Part shown: piece after piece, positions 8,608 to 17,022 of the stretch
Numbering within the stretch: position 1 is the stretch's first letter
How the letters are laid out: each line of letters opens with the position of its first letter
Origin: a bacterium
GTDB lineage: Bacteria; Bacillota; Bacilli; Lactobacillales; Streptococcaceae
Direction: 5' to 3'
Assembly (NCBI GenBank): GCA_905221105.1
Contig: CAJNBW010000004.1
Location: 8,101-72,100, forward strand
Length of the DNA stretch: 64,000 nt
Notes under the pieces: model-generated
Database searches by the model: none
Told to the model about the DNA's origin: nothing
Seen by the model: only the letters and a program-made list of their open reading frames with translations
Program-made: the position numbers and the translations under genes

Positions 8608-11259
8608 TTATTTAACGAGTTTCTTCATCTCATCAATACGTGCTACGGTCGCGTCGTATTTAGCTTGGTAGTCGGCTTGTTTGTCGCGTTCTTTTTGGAC
8701 GACTTCTGGTTTGGCATTGGCTACAAAGCGTTCGTTAGAGAGCTTCTTACCGACCATATCCAGTTCTTTTTGCCATTTAGCCAGTTCCTTGTCGAGACGA
8801 GCCAATTCTTCTTCGACATTGAGGAGGTCTGCCAGTGGCAAGTAGATTTCTGCTCCTGTGATGACGCTTGACATAGCGAGTTCAGGTGCAGGGATAGTTG
8901 AGGCGATTTCCAAGTGTTCTGGATTTGTGAAGCGTTTGATGTAGTTGACATTGCTGTTAAAGAAGGCTTCCAAGTCGCTATCGCTTGTCTTAACAAGGAT
9001 GGTGATAGGCTTGCTTGGAGCAACATTTACTTCTGCACGCGCATTACGTACTGCACGAATCAAGTCTTTAAGACTTTCTACACCAGTGTGGGCAGCGAGG
9101 TCTTCAAAGGCTGGATTGACAGTTGGGTATTCTGCTGTGACGATAGATCCTTCTGAGATTTGGCCAAAGATTTCCTCTGTCACGAATGGCATGATTGGGT
9201 GAAGGAGACGAAGGATCTTGTCCAAGGTATAAAGGAGAACAGAACGTGTGATGACTTTCTCTTCTTCATTATCACTATAAAGGACTTCCTTAGTCAACTC
9301 AACGTACCAGTCCGCAAATTCATCCCAGATAAAGTTGTAGAGGATGTGTCCAGCTACACCAAACTCAAACTTATCAAAGTTTTCAGTGACTTTTCCGATG
9401 GTTTCATTGAGGTTGTGGAGAATCCAGCGGTCTGTGACATTTCCAGCTTCCTTGTTAGCAACTTTTTCCACATTAGCCGTTGCTTGCTCAAGGGTCAAGC
9501 CTTCATTGTTCATGAGGATGTAGCGAGAGATGTTCCAGATTTTGTTAATGAAGTTCCATGAAGCATCCATTTTCTCGTAAGAGAAGCGGACGTCTTGCCC
9601 TGGTGCAGAACCATTTGAAAGGAACCAACGAAGGCTATCTGTTCCGTACTTATTAATAACATCCATTGGGTCAATCCCGTTACCGAGAGATTTCGACATC
9701 TTGCGTCCTTGCTCATCACGAATGAGACCATGAATCAAGGCATTTTTGAATGGCGACTTGCCAGTAAATTCCAAACCTTGGAAAATCATCCGAGATACCC
9801 AGAACGGGATAATATCATAACCAGTCACCAAAGTTGATGTTGGATAATAACGTTTGAAGTCTTCTGAGTCAACATCAGGCCAGCCCATAGTTGAGAATGG
9901 CCAAAGGGCAGAACTGAACCATGTATCCAAGACGTCTTCGTCTTGAGTCCAACCGTCACCTTCTGGAGCTTCTTCGCCGACATACATTTCACCCTCAGCA
10001 TTGTACCAAGCAGGGATTTGGTGACCCCACCAGAGCTGACGAGAGATAACCCAGTCGTGAACATTTTCCATCCATTGGAGGAAGGTATCGTTGAAACGAG
10101 GTGGGTAGAATTCTACCTTGTCGTCTGTGTCTTGGTTAGCAATGGCATTTTTGGCCAATTGGTCCATCTTAACGAACCATTGAGTAGACAAGCGTGGTTC
10201 AACTACGACACCAGTACGCTCTGAGTGACCAACACTGTGGACACGTTTTTCGATTTTAACGAGGGCGCCAATTTCTTCCAGCTTAGCAACGACTGCCTTA
10301 CGAGCTTCAAAACGGTCCATACCTGCAAATTCGAAGGCCAAGTCGTTCATGGTTCCGTCATCGTTCATGACGTTGACTTGTGGCAAGTTATGGCGTTGAC
10401 CAACCAAGAAGTCGTTTGGATCGTGGGCAGGCGTGATTTTCACGACACCAGTACCAAACTCAGGGTCTGCGTGCTCGTCCCCAACGATTGGAATCAATTT
10501 ATTGGCGATTGGAAGGATGACATTTTTACCAATCAAGTCCTTGTAGCGTGGGTCTTCTGGATTGACCGCAACCGCAACGTCCCCAAACATGGTCTCAGGA
10601 CGAGTTGTCGCAACTTCAAGGGCGCGTGAGCCGTCTTCTAGCATGTAGTTCATGTGGTAGAAGGCACCTTCAACGTCCTTATGAATCACCTCGATATCAG
10701 AAAGGGCTGTACGAGCTGCTGGGTCCCAGTTGATGATAAACTCACCACGGTAGATCCAGCCTTTCTTGTAAAGATCCACAAAGACCTTGCGAACAGCTTT
10801 TGACAAACCTTCATCAAGCGTGAAACGCTCACGAGAGTAGTCTACAGAAAGACCCATCTTGCCCCATTGTTCCTTGATGGTAGTGGCATATTCGTCTTTC
10901 CATTCCCATACTTTCTCTAGGAATTTTTCACGACCCAGGTCATAACGACTAATGCCCTCGCCACGCAAGCGCTCCTCAACTTTAGCTTGAGTTGCAATCC
11001 CCGCGTGGTCCATCCCTGGAAGCCAAAGGGTATCAAAACCTTGCATGCGTTTTTGACGGATGATGATATCCTGCAAAGTCGTATCCCAAGCGTGACCAAG
11101 GTGAAGTTTCCCAGTTACGTTTGGTGGTGGAATCACGATTGAATAAGGCTTAGCGTTTTGATCTCCTGAAGGCTTGAAAACATCGGCATCAAGCCATTTT
11201 TGGTAACGACCAGCCTCAACCTCGGCTGGATTGTATTTAGGTGAAAGTTCTTTAGACAT
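8608..11259 (-). CDS. valS: Valyl-tRNA synthetase
   Basis: 883 residues, full length. It charges tRNA-Val in the cytoplasm. The class I signatures are present: the HIGH-type motif in [14 protein letters not shown] near residue 45 and KMSKS in [10 protein letters not shown] near residue 525. Between them is the editing domain ([13 protein letters not shown]). The C-terminal 70 residues form the valyl-specific coiled-coil arm. The ATG follows GAAAGGACAAAC. It ends at a strong terminator. A T-box leader lies about 1.9 kb upstream, with a flavin reductase, a small HhH gene and RhuM between; no T-box directly precedes valS. Confidence 0.97.
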   Translation of the reverse strand: MSKELSPKYNPAEVEAGRYQKWLDADVFKPSGDQNAKPYSIVIPPPNVTGKLHLGHAWDTTLQDIIIRQKRMQGFDTLWLPGMDHAGIATQAKVEERLRGEGISRYDLGREKFLEKVWEWKDEYATTIKEQWGKMGLSVDYSRERFTLDEGLSKAVRKVFVDLYKKGWIYRGEFIINWDPAARTALSDIEVIHKDVEGAFYHMNYMLEDGSRALEVATTRPETMFGDVAVAVNPEDPRYKDLIGKNVILPIANKLIPIVGDEHADPEFGTGVVKITPAHDPNDFLVGQRHNLPQVNVMNDDGTMNDLAFEFAGMDRFEARKAVVAKLEEIGALVKIEKRVHSVGHSERTGVVVEPRLSTQWFVKMDQLAKNAIANQDTDDKVEFYPPRFNDTFLQWMENVHDWVISRQLWWGHQIPAWYNAEGEMYVGEEAPEGDGWTQDEDVLDTWFSSALWPFSTMGWPDVDSEDFKRYYPTSTLVTGYDIIPFWVSRMIFQGLEFTGKSPFKNALIHGLIRDEQGRKMSKSLGNGIDPMDVINKYGTDSLRWFLSNGSAPGQDVRFSYEKMDASWNFINKIWNISRYILMNNEGLTLEQATANVEKVANKEAGNVTDRWILHNLNETIGKVTENFDKFEFGVAGHILYNFIWDEFADWYVELTKEVLYSDNEEEKVITRSVLLYTLDKILRLLHPIMPFVTEEIFGQISEGSIVTAEYPTVNPAFEDLAAHTGVESLKDLIRAVRNARAEVNVAPSKPITILVKTSDSDLEAFFNSNVNYIKRFTNPEHLEIASTIPAPELAMSSVITGAEIYLPLADLLNVEEELARLDKELAKWQKELDMVGKKLSNERFVANAKPEVVQKERDKQADYQAKYDATVARIDEMKKLVK

Positions 11260-11386
11260 GTGTTTGTCCTTTCTAGTTAATATCTTTAAATAAAATTAGT
11301 ATGTAGGAGATAGACTTTGATTCAACACATCTTGTCTTTCTCATTATTTTCTCTAAGCAAAAACGAAACTGTGTCAAAATTTTACA

Positions 11387-12388
11387 TTAATTTTCTCTCA
11401 TTATCTTCATAATATGTTTATCAAAGTCTGATATGATTTTTTGAGTTCGGTTAAATTTTTCATATTCCTGGATGGCTTTTGAGTCTGCTTGTTTCTTGGA
11501 AATACTTCCTTTTCCTTCTAAGATTTCATATTCATTAAAAGATAGAAAACGATCAATACTATCTGCCAATCCTCGCATTGTAAAAGTATTACGGCGCTCA
11601 ACCAAACCCTCGATATAATCAAAATAGGCTGTAACAGTTCGCTCTAGTTGTCGAATTTCTTTTTCTTGCAAATAGTTTTTAGCCACCGTTACATCTGATT
11701 TGAGCACTCGTCCATCAGGTGCATGTTTCCAAGTAGTTAATCCCATTTTTTCTTTACTGGCATCGGCTTGCTGATAGATAATTTCTGCAGCAGTATTTCC
11801 AGTAATTGCATAATGAAATTTATTTTGCACCATAGCATAGAAATTTTTAGTAATATCTGAGTTTCGATCATAATCTATGGCACATTCGGCAAAGATATCC
11901 GTAATTTGTTGATAGATTCGGCGCTCGCTAGAACGAATAGAGCGAATCCGTTCTAAAAGTTCACGGAAATAATCTTGTCCGAAAACTGTCTGTCCTTGTT
12001 TCAAGCGTTCATCATCTAAAACAAAACCTTTGATGATAAATTCTTTCAAGGTCTCGGTTGCCCAAATTCTAAATTGAGTAGCCTTGCTGGAATTTACGCG
12101 ATAGCCAACTGAAATAATAGCATCCAGGTTGTAATATTCAAGTTCACGCCGAACAGTTCTATTTCCCTCTTGTTGAACCTGTGCAAATTTTGCACAAGTT
12201 GACACCTTATCCAACTCACCACTATCATAAATGTTTCTCAAGTGCTTTGTAATGACACTTCGTTCAACTCCAAAGAGCTCTGCAAGACCTTTTTGAGTCA
12301 ACCAAAGATTTTCATCTTGTAAAAGGATATCCAGCTGAACGTCGCCATTTGGTGTAGTATACAGGATGAAATTAGAAATTTCATTCAA
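11387..12388 (-). CDS. RhuM-family protein
   Basis: 333 residues from a TTG at 12388, placed 10 bases after GGAGG; an ATG at 12412 would add eight residues but lies upstream of that site. It matches the RhuM (virulence_RhuM) family by NEISNFILYTT, LWLTQKGLAELFGVERS (an HTH-like segment), YYNLDAIISVGYRV, the FRIWATETLKEFIIKGF core and the C-terminal FNRTQKIISDF. The family is common in pathogenicity and defence islands, often as a lone accessory gene, and its biochemical role is not established. It lies between the 56-aa HhH gene and valS, all on one strand, so it may have entered the T-box-led transcript. Its presence beside a housekeeping synthetase suggests acquisition. Confidence 0.85.
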   Translation of the reverse strand: MNEISNFILYTTPNGDVQLDILLQDENLWLTQKGLAELFGVERSVITKHLRNIYDSGELDKVSTCAKFAQVQQEGNRTVRRELEYYNLDAIISVGYRVNSSKATQFRIWATETLKEFIIKGFVLDDERLKQGQTVFGQDYFRELLERIRSIRSSERRIYQQITDIFAECAIDYDRNSDITKNFYAMVQNKFHYAITGNTAAEIIYQQADASKEKMGLTTWKHAPDGRVLKSDVTVAKNYLQEKEIRQLERTVTAYFDYIEGLVERRNTFTMRGLADSIDRFLSFNEYEILEGKGSISKKQADSKAIQEYEKFNRTQKIISDFDKHIMKIMREN

Positions 12389-12419
12389 GACAATTCCACC
12401 TCCCCCCTTCAATAAACAA

Positions 12420-12590
12420 TTACTTCACTTTCTTAAACTGTATGCCGTTTTCTTTCAGCTTTTTAACGGTTACGGGACCAATTCCCTTCAAAGCGAGAAC
12501 TTCTTTTTCAGTCCATTTTTTGAAATCCGAAGACCTACGAATCCCATTTTCAACAAAAATATGAACAAAATCCAGCCAAATTTCCTTCAT
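12420..12590 (-). CDS. 56-residue helix-hairpin-helix protein
   Basis: A complete small gene: 56 residues starting MKEIWLDFVHIFVENG. Its ATG overlaps the flavin reductase stop (ATGA) with GAGGAA just upstream, so translation is coupled. Residues 21-56 (SDFKKWTEKEVLALKGIGPV) closely match the C-terminal HhH domain of the 131-residue protein at 13436-13831, differing at scattered positions. The motif LKGIGPVTVKKLKENGI is a typical HhH that binds DNA backbone or another HhH protein. It appears to be a duplicated, N-terminally trimmed relative of that protein with a new 20-residue N-terminus. The role is unknown. Confidence 0.8.
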   Translation of the reverse strand: MKEIWLDFVHIFVENGIRRSSDFKKWTEKEVLALKGIGPVTVKKLKENGIQFKKVK

Positions 12591-13153
12591 TGGTTCCTCG
12601 CTTTTTTGATGAAGCTCCCCATAGGGTCTACTCTGTCATCTAGATAACGATAAACGCGCTGGTGGCCATCCCCCATAAAGTAAGTCGGCGCAAAACGGTC
12701 ATTCTTAAAATGCCCCTTATCATCCAAAAGTTCTGGATCAGCTAGTCGTTCAATAATCTTGGCAAAGATATGACAGATTCCATCTTCCTCGATAATCCGA
12801 TCTACTTGACAATCCAATACTACTGGACAGTCCTTTAAAATCGGTGCCTGAGTCTGTTCAGAAATCTCGTAGTCTAGCCCCAGATGTTTCAATTTCTCTC
12901 GATGGCTGATAAAACCAGCCTGCTCCATCTCGAGCATGAGTTTTTTATCAGGGATATTCACAGTAAACTTCTGGTAATGCTTGATTTGCTCAGCCGCATT
13001 TTCCTCAGCTCCGACACCGATGACTAGCCAATCTCCCAAGCTATAAGAGGAACTGCAGGTCGTGATATTGTGCCCAAAATTCTGATCCTGATACCCCAAA
13101 ATGAAAATAGGAAAGCCATAGTAGAGTTTACTTGTTCTAAAAGATTGCTTCAT
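12587..13153 (-). CDS. Flavin reductase-like / FMN-binding split-barrel protein
   Basis: 188 residues. It belongs to the flavin reductase-like domain family (FMN-binding split barrel): an N-terminal segment around SKLYYGFPIFILGYQD, then NITTCSSSYSLGDWLVIGVG, the substrate strand KFTVNIPDKKLMLEMEQAG and a C-terminal HIFAKIIERLADPELL. Such proteins bind FMN and transfer electrons from NAD(P)H or act as oxidoreductases of unknown substrate. AGGAGG precedes the ATG by 5-6 bases. It is the first gene after the T-box leader, which is unusual because T-boxes normally control synthetase or amino-acid genes. The 56-aa HhH gene is coupled to its stop codon. Confidence 0.8.
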   Translation of the reverse strand: MKQSFRTSKLYYGFPIFILGYQDQNFGHNITTCSSSYSLGDWLVIGVGAEENAAEQIKHYQKFTVNIPDKKLMLEMEQAGFISHREKLKHLGLDYEISEQTQAPILKDCPVVLDCQVDRIIEEDGICHIFAKIIERLADPELLDDKGHFKNDRFAPTYFMGDGHQRVYRYLDDRVDPMGSFIKKARNQ

Positions 13154-13184
13154 AACAACCTCCTTTTACTAAGACGCAAAAGAA

Positions 13185-13388
13185 AATCCCTGCCATCTAC
13201 ATGACAGGGACGAATGTATTTATCCGCGGTACCACCCAATTTCGGGCAGAGCCCGCAACTCTCGTCTTTAAAACAAAAAGACACTTTTATTTCAATTTTT
13301 CATCCATTAGCAACTAGTTTTGACACATTTGTGGACTTCTCAGCACCGCCACTTTCTGTAAAATGTGGGATTCAAAACACCTCTAATG
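13185..13388 (-). promoter_or_regulatory. T-box leader RNA
   Basis: On the minus strand the T-box core GGGTGGTACCGCG (225-237 of the 13.2-kb stretch, i.e. 13225-13237) is followed by a GTCCCTGTCAT / ATGGCAGGGA terminator and T residues (about 13185-13211). A GC-rich stem III (GCGGGC/GCCCG) and a long 5' stem (GTTTTGA pairing TCAAAAC, CACATTT pairing AAATGTG) lie upstream. T-boxes read uncharged tRNA to allow transcription. I could not identify the specifier codon with confidence; valine is suggested only by valS downstream. Confidence 0.85.
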
Positions 13389-13393
13389 GCTCT

Positions 13394-13422
13394 ATTGTAG
13401 CAAGATTTTTTCGGAAATGCAA
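13394..13422 (-). promoter_or_regulatory. Promoter of the T-box transcript
   Basis: TTGCAT (13417-13422) and TACAAT (13394-13399), spacer 17, with a TG one base before the -10 (extended -10). Confidence 0.7.
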
Positions 13423-13435
13423 GGCTCAAGAAAGA

Positions 13436-13831
13436 TTACTTGAACTTGATGCCATTTTCTTTCAATTTCTTGATGGTAGCTGGTCCGATTCCTTTCAAGG
13501 CAAGGAGTTCTTTTTCAGTCCAGTTTTTGAAATCTGAAGCAGACTTAATTCCTTCGTCGTAGAAAGTTTTGGCACGGTCAAGTGGAAGTCCACCCAAATT
13601 TGCTGCAAAATCTTCTACAGAGTTGGCTACTTTTTGAGCTTGCTCTTTAGTAGCTTCTACTGCTTGTTCAACTTTTTTAGAAACAGCCTTACCAGCTTCG
13701 CTTGCTGACTGCTCTGCACGTTTTACGACTTTCTTTGTCTCTTCTACAACCTTAGTCACAGTACTTGAAAAGGCACCTGCGCGACGGAGGCTATTTCGTA
13801 ATTGTTTTTTACGATTGAGTTTCTTTGACAT
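13436..13831 (-). CDS. Basic coiled helix protein with C-terminal HhH domain
   Basis: 131 residues. Residues 1-20 are very basic (KKLNRKKQLRNSLRR). Residues 25-85 form a long alanine/lysine/glutamate amphipathic helix with repeated KKV and EA units, reminiscent of histone-like or late-embryogenesis-type repeats. Residues 95-131 are a helix-hairpin-helix domain (TEKELLALKGIGPATIKKL). No enzyme is evident; a DNA-binding or nucleoid-associated role is plausible but unproven. It has its own promoter-like sequence (TTGATT, 17 bases, TAGAAT) upstream. A trimmed relative of its HhH domain lies 0.9 kb downstream at 12420-12590, on the far side of the T-box/flavin reductase unit. Confidence 0.75.
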   Translation of the reverse strand: MSKKLNRKKQLRNSLRRAGAFSSTVTKVVEETKKVVKRAEQSASEAGKAVSKKVEQAVEATKEQAQKVANSVEDFAANLGGLPLDRAKTFYDEGIKSASDFKNWTEKELLALKGIGPATIKKLKENGIKFK

Positions 13832-13926
13832 GATAAAATCCTTTCAATAAAAAACCCCTGCTCTGACAAGGATTTAATATAAATATTCTATCAAGATTTT
13901 AGTAAAAAATCAAGAATCTATCTCGT

Positions 13927-14181
13927 TTAATAATTCCGCTCACCAAACAAGCCTTCTGGCAAATCATGGAATCCCTTACCTGCCTTGAAATTTTCAAATT
14001 TTCCAAGCAAGAACTGATAGGCATCCAAGCGGCTTTCGTAGCGAATCATGGCATCTTTGGCACGCTCGTCTTGGTCTTCTTCATAGACTTTTTTGCTTTC
14101 CTTGTGCGCCATGTCGTTAATCATAATCTGGGTATTGACCCAAGCTTCAAATTCCTTCATAAATTCTTGTTCGTAACTCAT
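13927..14181 (-). CDS. DUF1912-family protein
   Basis: 84 residues, acidic and helical (MSYEQEFMKEFEAWVNTQ ... GFHDLPEGLFGERNY). I recognise it as DUF1912, a short conserved streptococcal family without known function. No signal peptide or membrane helix. It starts 9 bases after the stop of the DUF438 gene with AAGGAGAAA as ribosome-binding site, so it is the last gene of the DUF1858-DUF438-DUF1912 operon. Confidence 0.75.
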   Translation of the reverse strand: MSYEQEFMKEFEAWVNTQIMINDMAHKESKKVYEEDQDERAKDAMIRYESRLDAYQFLLGKFENFKAGKGFHDLPEGLFGERNY

Positions 14182-14190
14182 TTTTTCTCC

Positions 14191-15525
14191 TTATTCTAAT
14201 CCACGGAAATAGTCCGTGTCAATCTCACGGTAGGGCTGGATATCCTGAACGTATTCCAGCACACCTTGGAATTCTCCGTTTTCATCGTGTACTGCGGCAT
14301 AGGTGATGTGGACAAACTTGCCTCGCGACTCCGACTTGAACCACATTTCATACTTGTCCTTGACTCCTTCACGCAGCCCCTTCATGATGGTCTTGACCTT
14401 GTCCAAATACTTGGGCGGATGGCAAAGTTCAACATTGCGCCCGACTTGAGACGGTGTTCGTTTGAAAATCATCTCATCAGCTGGCGCATTGTCATTGTAA
14501 TACTGGAAAATATCGTCTTTATTGACAAAGGTAATCTCCATAGGGAGGTGATTGAGGATGAGATTGGCCTGCTCGACTGAAAGATAGCCATTACCAAAAG
14601 CCTGTTGGCTATGACGGTCCAGCACTGCTTCCTTTTCCTTGGGGGTAAAGGTAATGGTAAACTGACCTTCTGGCGTATCGATAACTTGCTGAACTTGACC
14701 TTCTTCTGTATCTAACTGAATAGGCTCCTCTGCACTCTTTTCCTCAACAAAACTCTGTCTTTCTGGTACCCATTTCTCAGACGGACGGATGATGGCATAG
14801 CCGTAAGAATCGCTCTCCTCCGCAATCTGAAGCCAGTCATCCTGGGTAAAGGACTCAAGAAGAATCATGAGGAGGATGGACTCTTCCTTGAAAATCATAC
14901 TTTCAAACTCTGTCGCAAAAGCTTCAAAATCTTCCTTTACAGTAGAAATCGGCACTTCTGGTAATGACTTAGCTGTTGCTAGAGCTGTCTGAAAGAGTTC
15001 TCTGATCTGGTCATCCACTCCCCACATGACCTTAGGAGGTGAATCGTGACCATAGTGCTCCATGATAGGAAAGAAGAGTTCTTCTTTACGTTGGTAATGG
15101 ATATCAAATTGACCCACAAGTCCCATCTGACGCACCAAACCCTTACGCATCTCAGCAAGCATTTCTTCATCTTCCATAGACTCATAGGTATCTAACAATC
15201 TCCGAATGCGAATCAAGGCAGCGCGGAGAGCCAGATTTTCATCCTTGAAGACCCGAACTGGGTGGCCAGGGTGCTCGGTATCTGCAACTTCGACACCCTT
15301 AACAGCATTTTTAAAAAGATTGGCATGGACATCACAGAGTTCCATGACATCTTCAAAGGTAACACCTGAGTCTGAGTTCATCAACTCGTGCTCCATGAGA
15401 GAAATCTCGATGGCTGACACACCTGTAAAGGTCGCATCAAAGCGCTCTTGAACAGACTCAGGAGAGGCGCCATTATGCAATTCTAACAAAATGTCCCGTA
15501 GGACATGAATCCGTTCATCTGCCAT
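14191..15525 (-). CDS. DUF438 / hemerythrin-like / PAS-domain protein
   Basis: 444 residues in three parts. The DUF438 domain is at about 1-75. A hemerythrin-like HHE helical bundle is at about 85-215, with histidines in HPGHPVRVF, FDIHYQRKEELFFPIMEHYGHD and acidic partners that could bind a di-iron centre. The C-terminal PAS-like domain is at about 310-440 (NLILNHLPMEITFVNKDDIFQYYN, GRNVELCHPPK). The family is thought to sense oxygen, redox or NO-type signals, but no output domain is present. Its ATG overlaps the DUF1858 stop, so the two are co-translated; DUF1858 and DUF438 partners often occur together. Confidence 0.8.
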   Translation of the reverse strand: MADERIHVLRDILLELHNGASPESVQERFDATFTGVSAIEISLMEHELMNSDSGVTFEDVMELCDVHANLFKNAVKGVEVADTEHPGHPVRVFKDENLALRAALIRIRRLLDTYESMEDEEMLAEMRKGLVRQMGLVGQFDIHYQRKEELFFPIMEHYGHDSPPKVMWGVDDQIRELFQTALATAKSLPEVPISTVKEDFEAFATEFESMIFKEESILLMILLESFTQDDWLQIAEESDSYGYAIIRPSEKWVPERQSFVEEKSAEEPIQLDTEEGQVQQVIDTPEGQFTITFTPKEKEAVLDRHSQQAFGNGYLSVEQANLILNHLPMEITFVNKDDIFQYYNDNAPADEMIFKRTPSQVGRNVELCHPPKYLDKVKTIMKGLREGVKDKYEMWFKSESRGKFVHITYAAVHDENGEFQGVLEYVQDIQPYREIDTDYFRGLE

Positions 15526-15758
15526 TAGTCTAATCCAATCACTTCGTAGCCATTTGCTTCCAGTGTGCGAACAATCTTGTCCATAGGAGTTCCTTCTAGC
15601 TTAGAACCCTGCTTAAGCGATACTTTGCGACCGACTGTGTTGCGCATCAAGGGATTGGCTAGAGGTTTAAAACCGAGCTCCACTAGGATTTCCAAGACTT
15701 CTGGATGCTTATCCACCACTTCTGCAACAGGAATTGACACATCGATTATATTATCCAT
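15525..15758 (-). CDS. DUF1858-domain protein
   Basis: 77 residues from the ATG at 15758, five bases after GTGGAGG; an ATG twelve bases earlier lies upstream of the ribosome-binding site. It begins MDNIIDVSIPVAEVVDKHPE and contains ILVELGFKPLANPLMRNTVG, the core of DUF1858. In other bacteria this small domain accompanies hemerythrin/DUF438 and hybrid-cluster proteins and may bind a ligand or cofactor. Here it overlaps the DUF438 gene by one base and opens the operon. A TATAAT lies about 50 bases upstream. Confidence 0.8.
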   Translation of the reverse strand: MDNIIDVSIPVAEVVDKHPEVLEILVELGFKPLANPLMRNTVGRKVSLKQGSKLEGTPMDKIVRTLEANGYEVIGLD

Positions 15759-15823
15759 TACGACCTCCACTGAATCTTCTAAAATGATTTTACTGTTTAT
15801 ATTATATCATAAGGAAAGAGATT

Positions 15824-15853
15824 AAAAAACTAGCAGTACAAGACTTACTAGTT
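15824..15853 (-). terminator. Terminator after the two small ORFs
   Basis: AACTAG / CTAGTT stem with internal AAGTC...GTACT pairing, followed by six T residues on the minus strand, just beyond the 50-aa gene. Confidence 0.65.
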
Positions 15854-15874
15854 CTCTGAAACTTGAATTACGGC

Positions 15875-16027
15875 CTAAAAAAGTTTAAAAAGCCAATCCA
15901 ATAACTTAAATAATAGCTTGTAAAACAGCAATTGGACTGCAAAAGAGATGATCATCCAAAAGAATTTCACAATTCCAATGATTGGTTTGATAAAAATAAT
16001 GGCAAGAAGACCCAAAAAAAATTTCAT
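15875..16027 (-). CDS. 50-residue hydrophobic membrane protein
   Basis: A complete 50-residue frame, MKFFLGLLAIIFIKPIIG to LLDWLFKLF, almost entirely hydrophobic and aromatic with scattered lysines. It is probably one or two short membrane helices. Its ATG overlaps the stop of the upstream 60-aa gene (ATGA) and GAGGAG lies five bases ahead, so translation is coupled. A terminator follows. I recognise no family. A small toxin-like or membrane-stress peptide is conceivable, but nothing here shows it. Confidence 0.6.
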   Translation of the reverse strand: MKFFLGLLAIIFIKPIIGIVKFFWMIISFAVQLLFYKLLFKLLDWLFKLF

Positions 16028-16206
16028 TCTCTCTCCTCTGGCTTGATGAGCCACCGAGCCGTATCCATTAGCTTGTTTGCAATAAAAAGTTTCCCCAGAC
16101 CGACAACGACATTGTCATCTTTCTTTATCGTTTTCATTACTTTTACACCTTGCACGGTCAAAAAGTAATTCCCATAAATTTTAGCAAAAGCTTTGATAGG
16201 TCCCAT
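16024..16206 (-). CDS. 60-residue protein of unknown function
   Basis: 60 residues beginning MGPIKAFAKIYGNYFLTVQG, mildly basic, no clear membrane helix (one weak amphipathic stretch DNVVVGLGKLFIANKLMDTA). GAGGAAAGAG precedes the ATG. It overlaps the following 50-aa membrane ORF by four bases, forming a two-gene unit with its own terminator. I do not recognise a family. The pair lies between the DUF1858 operon and rbfA. Confidence 0.55.
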   Translation of the reverse strand: MGPIKAFAKIYGNYFLTVQGVKVMKTIKKDDNVVVGLGKLFIANKLMDTARWLIKPEERE

Positions 16207-16396
16207 ATTCTCTTTCCTCTTTTAGCTACACTTTAAAATATTAACGATACCAGTCTTGCTGACTATTTCTGAAAAATCGCTTTATCTTATTTTTTCAATT
16301 CCTATACTATCATACAAGCTAAATTTTATAAAGCTTTTTAATAATGTTTAATTCTAGAAAGATTCCGCCAGCATGTTTTATTGTCTTTTCCTCCAC

Positions 16397-16419
16397 CAAA
16401 AAAGAGGGTTTCCCCTCCT
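16397..16419 (-). terminator. Terminator after rbfA
   Basis: GAGGG / CCCTC stem with a GAAA tetraloop and six T residues on the minus strand, just beyond the rbfA stop. Confidence 0.8.
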
Positions 16420-16421
16420 TC

Positions 16422-16772
16422 TTAGTTCTTATCCAGATTGCGTAGCATTTCGTCAATCTTGTTTCCATATTCAATGGATTCGTCTTTGACGAAGGTCAAA
16501 TCAGGGATTTTATACAATTTTAAATTGCGACCTAGTTCACGTTTGATGGTACCAGTTGCTTTCTCAAGCCCGATTTGAGCTTTTTGGTTATCCGAAGCAA
16601 GGTTACTCAAAATGGTGTAGTAAACCTTGGCAACAGACAAGTCACCCAGCATCTGAACATCTGTGATGGTCACACCTTGGACACGCGGATCACGGACTTT
16701 CTTTTGCAAAATCTCATTTACTTCACGCTTGATTTCCATGCCCACACGATCCGTACGGAAATGATTTGCCAT
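16422..16772 (-). CDS. rbfA: Ribosome-binding factor A
   Basis: 116 residues from the ATG at 16772 ([11 protein letters not shown]), with AAAGGA five bases upstream. A KH-like single-domain protein with the family signatures [37 protein letters not shown] and the late [16 protein letters not shown]. RbfA binds the 30S subunit and helps 16S rRNA 5'-end maturation, especially in the cold. It is the last gene of the nusA-infB operon but is separated from infB by about 250 bases containing a structured repeat (16890-17010). Confidence 0.93.
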   Translation of the reverse strand: MANHFRTDRVGMEIKREVNEILQKKVRDPRVQGVTITDVQMLGDLSVAKVYYTILSNLASDNQKAQIGLEKATGTIKRELGRNLKLYKIPDLTFVKDESIEYGNKIDEMLRNLDKN

Positions 16773-16889
16773 GATATTCCTTTCTCTACTTTGAACCAAA
16801 AGCTAGGCCAGCAGACCTAGCTATTTTTAAATTTATTGATTTTCAGTTCAAATTGAAACGAAGTGCAATTTGAACTCATCCGCTTCTTT

Positions 16890-17010
16890 CGCCGTGGTGA
16901 AAGTGATGGAACTGATTTATCAGTCCCATCACAGGGAATTTTTGAGACCCTAGGCTCAAAAATAAGCAATGAAACCATCGGTTTGCTTGCGTCCCTCACC
17001 ACCTAAGAAA
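16890..17010. repeat. Structured intergenic repeat, copy A
   Basis: About 120 bases between infB and rbfA. Landmarks in order on the plus strand are GCCGTGGTGAAAG, an inner hairpin (GATGG...CCATC), CAGGGAATTTTTGAGACC, TAGGCTCAAAAATAAG, an ATGAAACC segment and CACCACCTAAG. The TTTTTGAG/CTCAAAAA core forms a stem. The same order, inverted, occurs at 37016-37134 and more loosely at 32876-32996. Confidence 0.7.
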
Positions 17011-17022
17011 GGAGCAAAAATC

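Noticed and set aside
13225-13388. Reading the T-box specifier as GUC (valine)
   Set aside because: A GTC occurs at the 3' side of the long stem (in AATGTGTCAAAAC), but I could not fold a standard specifier loop around it, so the amino acid is left open.
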